Source of the DNA: Sycon ciliatum
Taxonomy: Eukaryota > Porifera > Calcarea > Leucosolenida > Sycettidae
DNA length: 64,000 nt
Direction: 5' to 3'
NCBI RefSeq assembly: GCF_964019385.1
Contig: NC_088655.1
Span: 16,138,948-16,202,947 of the forward strand
Below are positions 56,480 to 64,000 of this stretch, in pieces. The first letter of the stretch is position 1, and every line of letters begins with the position of its first letter. The position numbers and the translations under genes are program-made. The notes below the pieces were generated by a model, which made no database searches, was not told the DNA's origin, and saw nothing but the letters and a program-made list of their open reading frames with translations.

Positions 56480-57130
56480 TTGTTGGTTTGCGCCTTGGAG
56501 AAGCGTTGGAGCTAGGTGTCGGGTTACCGAATTTATCAGTACTCCTTGTCAGATTTGTGCCATTTTGTCGCACTCGCTGACTGTATAAGATCTGGTTACT
56601 TTGGTGGACAGTTAGTCATAACACCTAACATTTTGTCCTTCTCCTTTTTCACAATAATTTATTTGGCTCGCCATCCGAGTTAAAATATTAAAAAAATTAT
56701 AAGTAAATCAAACCAAGACCAAAATCAATTGTAAATTTAGAACATGTGATTTACGTTGGACCTTGAAGTAACACACAACGACAATGGAAATCAACGATTC
56801 ATAACTGAAGATCGACGTACGTGTATATTTATCAAGCTTAAAACGCATTGACGATGTTGCTGGACTCTAATTGTTAAGTGGGAGAATCCTTTATTTGGTA
56901 CACCAGCAAAATAGGCTAGTGGTTCATGAAATTGTTTTTACCGACTGGTGAGAGTTTTCTCTTGGACCTGGATATTTAGATCGTTGGATTTGACTGAGTT
57001 ATGATCTGTTGAAGTTTAGCTTTTGAATGCATTGTTTATGACCAAAAATGTTGCACCTTGTTCGCAACATGTGGAGGGTTTCCGGGCAATGCTTCCCCCC
57101 CCCCCCCCTCTCCCCTGCGTATACGCCTAA
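56480..57130. other. Unassigned intron sequence
   Basis: 56545-56625 matches one arm of the hairpin at 18255-18415 (TTGTCGCACTCGCTGACTGT). A C11 run lies at 57097-57107. Nothing else recognised. Confidence 0.5.
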
Positions 57131-57541
57131 GACGAAGACAAAGGACCCCGCATAGGATCGCCACGGCTCACTTTGAAAACGCAAACATTCATATCATGAA
57201 CTAAGAATCTTCCAAGTAGGAAGGCTGTTGCCGTGCGCATTCTAGACATGATAGAGCTAAACGTCTGGTCATTCAATGTCATCAAGACAGCACTTAGTAT
57301 TGTGCTAATTATTTGCTTGTTTGTAATTGTCATTGACGAAGACAAAGGACCCCGCATAGGATCGCCACGGCTCACTTTGAAAACGCAAACATTCATATCA
57401 TGAACTAAGAATCTTCCAAGTGGGAAGGCTGTTGCCGTGCGCATTCTAGACGTGATAGAGCTAAACATCTGGTCATTCAATGTCATCAAGACAGCACTTA
57501 GTATTGTGCTAGTTATTTGCTTGTTTTTAATTGTCATTGTT
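57131..57541. repeat. 207-bp tandem duplication
   Basis: Two units start ACGAAGACAAAGGACCCCGC and differ at about ten positions. On the minus strand they keep one frame, giving a 69-residue unit twice (136 codons, 57127-57537). No domain is recognised. A Cys-rich minus-strand frame (57534-57719) adjoins. Confidence 0.85.
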
Positions 57542-57724
57542 GGACAACAACAGATGCCATTTCAAATTTTGGTCCTTTTTCACTTACAAAGCACCTGTTC
57601 AGTACATCGGGTAGTGGTCTACCAGAGCAATCACACTCACCACCATAGTGGTTTTCCAGAAATCGGTAGAAGCAAAAACCACACTCGCAGCCACATAATA
57701 GATAAATAGCCGAAAACATCTAAA

Positions 57725-58335
57725 TCAGTCAAAGAACCACCAACAAGCGGGAGAAAAGATCGCAATATCATGTGAAAACAGCATGGCCAGTGGTGAGGAT
57801 GGGTGACTGGGCAGCAGGGGAGCGCCTGAAAAACAATGACTCCCTACATTCCTAGCCGCAACCGCTAAACTGGGCTAGAGGAAAGACACGCCATTCGGCC
57901 AAAAAACCTTATTAATTCATTAATTCCTGCCCCGCTGCCAGTCAGACCCAAGAATAGAGACAACAAGAAATTGTATGTAACAACCGATGTATGTCATAAT
58001 CATAAGCCACACACATCGGCATAGAATATCAGGAAGAACAGCGGAAGACCCCCATGACACCAGGGTGGGTGCGCGGGCAACTTCAACTACCACGAGGAAA
58101 AACAAAGACCACGATGGCAGATTCAACGGAGTTGCGCAGAACAAGAGCAAAAGCATGAAAATATGTTGTGAGTGAAAGATACGTTTTTTGCACTCTTTCG
58201 CTCCGCTCAGCCGTGAAAAAACAAAACTTCTTTTTGATTTTATTCCCTGACTCTTCTCTCAAAACGCGAAGACTCCACTGTAGCCATCCACTATATCCAT
58301 ACATCTTCACAACACTCTCCAAACGGTCTCTGGGC
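57725..58335. other. Unassigned intron sequence
   Basis: No exon, RNA gene or repeat family was recognised here. Confidence 0.35.
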
Positions 58336-58517
58336 TACACCAATCACTAAAAGAAAAAGAGATATTATATCTTAATATGGCAATAAGTAGGATGAGCTGA
58401 AGTGACATTTGGATTACTTCATTAAACAATGTAAGCGATGGAGACGATGCGAAAAAAAAACAATCTAAAGGGTAAGGAAAAATACATGTAAGAAGAAAAA
58501 GGCATTGGAAAAAAGAT

Positions 58518-58555
58518 GATTCGAACAAGTTTTCGTACAACACTCTTCAGGAATC
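58518..58555 (-). ncRNA. Hammerhead ribozyme motif (Penelope end)
   Basis: Minus strand: GATTC, CTGAAGA, GTG-TTG-TAC, GAAA, AC-TT-GT, triplet ending TC, GAATC. It fits the short type I hammerhead in every part. Confidence 0.75.
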
Positions 58556-58839
58556 ACCGTTGTACTAAAGAACAAAATGAGAGAAAAGAAAATAATAATA
58601 TTAATAGCAATCAAGGTAGGGTAGTAGGATACAATGACAGCACTGGAATATCGAGGTGCGATTTCTCACAAAAGTGTGTAGAAAACAAGGGTATACAAGT
58701 AAGATCTAAGCGTGACAAGTGTGTATCAGCAACAAAAAGTGAGAACGAATGATAATAATAAAATAATAAACAAGAAGGTGACAAAACACATTTAGGCACA
58801 AGTGGCAACAACGTTGCCACACGGCACAAACGAACATCA

Positions 58840-59716
58840 TTCCCGTAGCTATGCAGAAGACGTTACTTCAGTAACGTCTGGCGCTAGCCAGGGTCCACAC
58901 AGCTTTAATTTGGTGTTTGTTTGCTTGTTTGTTTGTGTCACGCCTGGAGCTATCCCGTATGTGTCCCGTATCTGTCCCGTATCTGTGACTACAAAGGCTC
59001 TACAGAATTGTACATAACAGCTGGCCACAATATTCGCTGGCTCCCGTTTCTGTCCCGTACCGTACCATCAAACACAGCTGGCCACAGTATTCGTCGTATT
59101 ATGTATACGACTCCCTGATGTAGAGGGAGATTTAGAAAGAAATAGGGAGACGAGGAGGAAATGAAATTAGAATAGACGCCGAATAGGTGATAGGATGCGT
59201 CAGCAAAAACATACTTTGGAAGAGAGATCCCGTCGTCTCCAAAATAAGCGTTAACGGGCGATTCAGCGCCGGTCACAGGAAATGTCGGAAGAGAGATCCC
59301 GTCGACTCCAGAACGCCCGTGATCGGCAGAGTCAGCGCCGGTCTCGGGAAACGTCAGGACAGACATCCTGTCGACTCCAGAACGCCCGTGATCGGCAGAG
59401 TCAGCTCCGGCTCCAGGAAACGTCAGGACAGACATCCCGCCGACTCCAGAACGCCCGTGATCGGCAAAGTCAGCGCCGGTCCCAGGAAACGTCAGGGCAG
59501 ACATCCCGTCGAGTCCAGAACGCCCGTGATCGGCAGAGTCAGCGCCAGTCCCGTAGCTATGCAGAAGACGTTACTTCAGTAACTCATTGAAACGTTTTTG
59601 CAATACAATGATGTAGCTTATCAAAGGAAAAAAACATATCCATCAGTTCTAACAACATGCACGATGAGCTAGGCAACAAAGCATAGCGTAGGGCCCTGAG
59701 CTTCCAAGCTCTCTCG
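58840..59716 (+). mobile_element. Helitron/Helentron-like element, copy C
   Basis: TTCCCGTAGCTATGCAG start, hairpin GAGCTTCCAAGCTC and TCTCG end. It holds about four 69-base repeat units (59255-59550). The first 33 bases of the element recur at 59549-59583, after the repeats, in the same direction, which suggests a second start fused to a 3' end or a template switch. Confidence 0.7.
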
Positions 59717-59964
59717 TTTGAACAATTTTAGGGTAATAATACTATCTTTCTGGACACACAAATTCGGCTTATGCATGTGCTGACAAACAGCTTGCAAAAC
59801 TTGCAACTACAACAGATAACCATGACGAGCACGGCACAAAACAGAACAACAAGAATCAGAATAAGTACGGCAACAGTCAGTACTAGAGACCATTTTAATG
59901 ATTGTATACTGAAGACTTGATATTGCGAGACGTACGGAAGGGTACTAAAAGACATACGCAGACA

Positions 59965-60238
59965 ATCTCGACTCACACCCTCACACCCTCACACCCACAC
60001 TCACACCCACACTCACACCCCACACTCACACCCACACTCACACGCACACTCACTCTCACCCTCACACCCTCACAGTCACAACCACACTCACTCTCACCCT
60101 CACCCTCACCCTCACCCTCACACCCTCAACCTCACCCTCACACTCACACCCTCACACTCACCCTCACACCCACACTCACCCTCACACCCACACTCACCCT
60201 CACACCCTCACCCTCACACTCACTCTCACCCTCACTCT

Positions 60239-60295
<57 letters not shown>

Positions 60296-61694
60296 ACGCA
60301 CACCCTCACACTCACCATTACCCTCACTCTCACCCTCACTCTCACCCTCACCCTCACCCTCACACCCTCACACCCTCCCACTCACCCTCCCACTCACCCT
60401 CCCACTCACCCTCACCCTCACACTCACCCTCCCACTCACTCTCACCCTCACACTCACCCTCACACTCACACTCACTCTCACCCTCACACCCACACTCACG
60501 CTCACCATCACTCTCACCCTCACACTCTTCCTCACCCTCACAAGCACACCCTCACACTCACACTCACTCTCACCCTTACACCCACACTCACACTCACCAT
60601 CACTCTCACCCTCACATTCACCCTCACCCTCACAAGCACACCCTCACACTCACCCTCACTCTCACCCTCACACTCACCCTCACCCTCACAAGCACACCCT
60701 CACACTCACTCTTACCCTCACTCTCACCCTCACCCTCACACTCACACTCACTCTCACCCTCACCCTTACACCCTCACACTCACCCTCACACTCACCCTCA
60801 CACTCACCCTCACACTCACCCTCACCCTCACACTCACCCTCACACTCACCCTCACCCTCACACCCTCACTCTCACCCTCACCCTCACCCTCACACTCACA
60901 CTCACTCTCACCCTCACACTCACTCTCACCCTCACTCTCACCCTCACACTCACCCTCACCCTCACACACACACCCTCACACTCACTTTTACCCTCACTCT
61001 CACCCTCACTCTCACCCTCACCCTCACCCTCACACCCTCACACCCTCACACCCTCACACCCTCACACTCACCCTCACACTCACCCTCACACTCACCCTCA
61101 CCCTCACACTCACCCTCACACTCATTCTCACCCTCACACTCACCCTCACCCTCACACTCACACTCACACTCACTCTCACCCTCACACCCACACTCACGCT
61201 CACCATCACCCTCACCCTCACACTCTTCCTCACCCTCACAAGCACACCCTCACACTCACCATCACTCTCACCCTCACACCCACACTCAAACTCACAAGCA
61301 CACCCTCACACTCACTCTCACCCTCACTCTCACCCTCACCCTCACACTCACTCTCACCATCACCATCACACCCTCACACTCTGCCTCACATTCACCCTCA
61401 CCCTCACACCCTCACACTCACACTCACCCTCACACTCACCCTCACCCTCACACTCACACTCACCCTCACACTCACCCTCACACTCACACTCACCCTCACC
61501 CTCACACTCACCCTCACACCCACACTCACACACACCCTCACACCCACTCTCACACTCACTCTCACCCTCACACTCACACTCACACTCACACTCACAGGCA
61601 CACTCACACTCATACGCACTCTCACCCTGACACTCCCTCTCACCCTCACACTCACTCTCACCCTCACACTCACTCTCACCCTCACACTCACTCT

Positions 61695-61781
<87 letters not shown>

Positions 61782-62192
61782 ACTCACTCTCACCCTCACA
61801 CTCACTCTCACCCTCACACCCACACTCAAACTCACAAGCACACCCTCACACTCACTCTCACCCTCACTCTCACCCTCACACTCACTCTCACCCTCACCAT
61901 CACACCCTCACACTCACCCTCACATTCACCCTCACCCTCACACCCTCACACTCACCCTCACACTCACACTCACCCTCACACTCACAATCACACTCACACT
62001 CACCCTCACCTTCACACTCACCCTCACACCCACACTCACACTCACCCTCACACCCACTCTCACACTCACTCTCACCCTCACACTCACACTCACAGGCACA
62101 CTCACACTCACACGCACTCTCACCCTGACACTCACTCTCACCCTCACACTCACTCTCACCCTCACACTCACTCTCACCCTCACACTCACTCT

Positions 62193-62237
<45 letters not shown>

Positions 62238-62815
62238 ACTCACTCTCACCCTCACACTCACCCTCACACTCACACTCACTCTCACCCTCACACTCACCCT
62301 CACTCTCACCCTCACTCTCACCCTCACCCTCACTCTCACCCTCACACTCACTCTCACACTCACTCTCACCCTCACACTCACACTCACACTCACTCTCACA
62401 CTCACTCTCACCCTCACACTCACTCTCACACTCACTCTCACCCTCACACTCACACTCACACTCACTCTCACACTCACCCTCACTCTCACCCTCACACTCA
62501 CTCTCACACTCACTCTCACCCTCACACTCACTTTCACACTCACTCTCACCCTCCGACACTCACAATCACACTCACACTCACCCTCACCTTCACACTCACC
62601 CTCACACCCACACTCACACTCACCCTCACACCCACTCTCACACTCACACTCACTCTCACCCTCACACTCACACTCACACTCACAGGCACACTCACACTCA
62701 CACGCACTCTCACCCTGACACTCACTCTCACTCTCACACTCACTCTCACCCTCACACGCACATCCTCACACTCACTCTCACCCTCACTCTCACCCTCACT
62801 CAGCTCACCTTTTCC
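59965..62815. repeat. (CTCACA/CTCACC)n satellite, 2.85 kb
   Basis: A hexamer family, mostly CACCCT, CACACT and CACTCT in long mixed arrays, with higher-order blocks repeated (for example around 61270-61500, 61810-62040 and 62560-62700). The plus-strand 938-codon frame and the minus-strand Glu/Ser/Gly/Cys frames result from the six-base period. On the minus strand it reads GESE-type repeats that continue the acidic linker of the surrounding Penelope frame. Confidence 0.9.
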
Positions 62816-63294
62816 CTCACTGCGCAACTTTTTTTCATTCATCCACACCGGTTTAAGTCTCCTCCTCACTTGCTTCGGCCTGCGTCTCACCTTCACCATC
62901 AACGCCAGCCGTAGATGCCGTTGCCTTCATGTCAGTCGTCGTCCTGTCCGATTGTTTCCTTTGTATGTTTACCGTGAATTCATAGGTCCGGTTGTAATCT
63001 GCTTTAGGTGTGCGTAGTCCGTCATTTGCTGCTTCGTTTTGTGAATTAGTTGCTGTTGTTGTTTGATGTGAAGCTGGTGTTGTTGCTGCAGCCAGGGTTG
63101 TTGATCTTTCTGTTGAATCCTGCACTGGTTCCGGTGAGACAACTCAACCGCCACGGGTGCGCCTCGAAGGAGGAGGTTTTGTGAGAAATCGCACCTCGAT
63201 ATTCCAGTGCTGTCATTGTATCCTACTACCCTACCTTGATTGCTATTAATATTATTATTTTCTTTTCTCTCATTTTGTTCTTTAGTACAACGGT

Positions 63295-63332
63295 GATTCC
63301 TGAAGAGTGTTGTACGAAAACTTGTTCGAATC
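63295..63332 (+). ncRNA. Hammerhead ribozyme motif (Penelope end)
   Basis: Plus-strand twin of 58518-58555 with the same parts: GATTC, CTGAAGA, GTG-TTG-TAC, GAAA, AC-TT-GT, TC, GAATC. Confidence 0.75.
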
Positions 63333-63570
63333 ATCTTTTATTCCATGCCTTTTTTTCTTAAATGTAATTTTCCTTACCCTTTAGATTGTTTTTGCATCGT
63401 CTCTATCGCTTACATTGTTTAGTTAATAAAGTAATCCAAATGTCACTTCAGCTCTTCCTACTTATTGCCATATTGAATTTGTTGTCTCCGCGTCGAATAT
63501 TTTGAAATATCCTTGTTCATCCCAGTAACCATTGTCTTGTTTGTTGCAAATCTTTGTCACATTCTCTCAG

Positions 63571-63944
63571 GTACAATGGCTTGAAATATAGGATTACAGA
63601 TCATAAACAAGGAGCAGATTACTCGCTGTATAAGATACAAGAAAAACCTGATACTCGAGAGGAAAAACCCACCTTCAGTATGGAGGGCTGGCAATTCTTG
63701 AATACTAAATACGAAAACTTGCGGCCATGTCAAGTAAACCACAATGATCCCAATGCAAACACATTATTTCGAAGAAATTTTGTAGGCAATGCTTCTCGGC
63801 CTTTTCGCAGCAAAATTAAAGAGGGTTATAAAAGACCGGAACTTACACCTCGCCTAATTCAAGATGAAGAAGTAATCGTTGCGCAAGCGTTATCCGGATT
63901 TATGAAGCGTGACGTGGTGCTTTTCAAAAGTACTTTGCTTATCG
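63571..63944 (+). CDS. Host gene exon h (PAZ-like?, 124 codons)
   Basis: Acceptor CACATTCTCTCAG and donor GTATGT (63945) bound 374 bases, open throughout, phase 2 in and phase 1 out. It reads YNGLKYRITDHKQGADYSLY, then PTFSMEGWQFLNTKYENLRP, then GYKRPELTPRLIQDEEVIVA. Joined in phase to exon g this gives VYTQYNGLKYRI, close to the PAZ opening of Piwi proteins (T-x-YN-x3-YR-V/I-D). A TF..G...FL..KY stretch and a late PEL follow in PAZ order. The pyrimidine-poor but clean acceptor lies only 60 bases after the Penelope end. The exon is well supported; the PAZ reading is a hypothesis. Confidence 0.75.
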
Positions 63945-64000
63945 GTATGTAAAATAGCTATGCTGTACATTATGAAGATTTAATCACTAGCCTCAGTACT

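Larger units (their letters stand above)
58340..63510 (-). mobile_element. Penelope-like element with inverted ends and an expanded linker
   Basis: The ends at 58340-58670 (minus) and 63180-63510 (plus) are inverted copies, each with a hammerhead motif and, on the right, the frame MSLQLFLLIAILNLLSPRR. Between them the minus strand keeps a Thr/Ala/Glu-rich linker (62853-63125, ending GEGETQAEASEEET), a 2.85-kb satellite, and the C-terminal domain (59735-59950; FCAVLVMVICCS frame and shifted pieces matching 24060-24256). A Helitron-like copy (58840-59716) lies right after that domain. The reverse transcriptase and endonuclease are gone. Confidence 0.65.

Noticed and set aside
59902-62718. A 938-codon open frame
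   Set aside because: It is produced by the six-base period of the CTCACA-type satellite. Only its first few codons lie in other sequence, and the opposite strand is equally open.
59965-62815. Interstitial telomere array
   Set aside because: The units are CTCACA/CTCACC, not the CCCTAA type of metazoan telomeres.

Overview
This is eukaryotic, almost certainly invertebrate metazoan, genomic DNA. It has spliced exons with canonical GT-AG borders, very large introns, and a dense mosaic of Penelope-like elements, Helitron-like elements, DNA transposons and MITEs, LINE pieces, DIRS/LTR fossils and microsatellites. The species cannot be named from the sequence. A 200-base N run at 43001-43200 is an assembly gap. 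No operons, prokaryotic genes or CRISPR arrays are present.

Host gene. Beneath the repeats I can trace one plus-strand gene across the whole window. Five small exons (1812-1898, 8716-8760, 15992-16033, 24829-24849, 26867-26896) all have lengths divisible by three, phase 0 borders, good pyrimidine tracts and GTAAGT donors. They encode a Gly/Gln/Asn/Ser-rich tail. Three larger exons follow (36488-36969, 51199-51342, 63571-63944) with matching phases 0-2, 2-2 and 2-1. The gene enters from the left and leaves to the right, so it exceeds 62 kb. The translated parts resemble, weakly but in the right order, an Argonaute/Piwi protein: low-complexity N-terminus, N-domain-like exon, then a PAZ-like stretch. 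One or more linker exons seem to be missing between 36969 and 51199.

Intron content from left to right. 1.9-6.3 kb: a long foldback element, a PIF/Harbinger-type element, and an LTR with a primer-binding site. 7.5-9.0 kb: a Penelope end palindrome, a mariner-type MITE and a minisatellite. 9.8-14.5 kb: a Helitron/Helentron-like copy carrying a 2.6-kb TIR element and a Harbinger-type MITE, each of whose empty site survives next door. 14.6-18.4 kb: a foldback relative and a head-to-head pair of Penelope ends inside a minisatellite. 19.3-24.7 kb: a Penelope element hit by a young LTR element and by a second Helitron-like copy that itself carries a MITE. 25-36 kb: a gag fossil, MITEs, tRNA-like sequences, a LINE fragment, a (TC)n tract and a Helitron-like copy with a long hairpin. 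37-44 kb: DIRS-like fossils, MITEs, the gap and a transposase-type zinc-finger fragment. 45-54 kb: two related DNA transposons encoding a transposase-like protein with a DN-x-x-GQNKN motif, one with a 6-bp target duplication. 54-58 kb: LINE remains and tandem duplications. 58.3-63.5 kb: a Penelope copy with inverted ends, whose acidic linker seems to have grown into a 2.85-kb satellite.

Six good hammerhead-ribozyme motifs lie in the Penelope ends. Insertion order can be read directly in several places from intact paralogous target sites, which makes the window a stratigraphic record of transposition inside one host gene.
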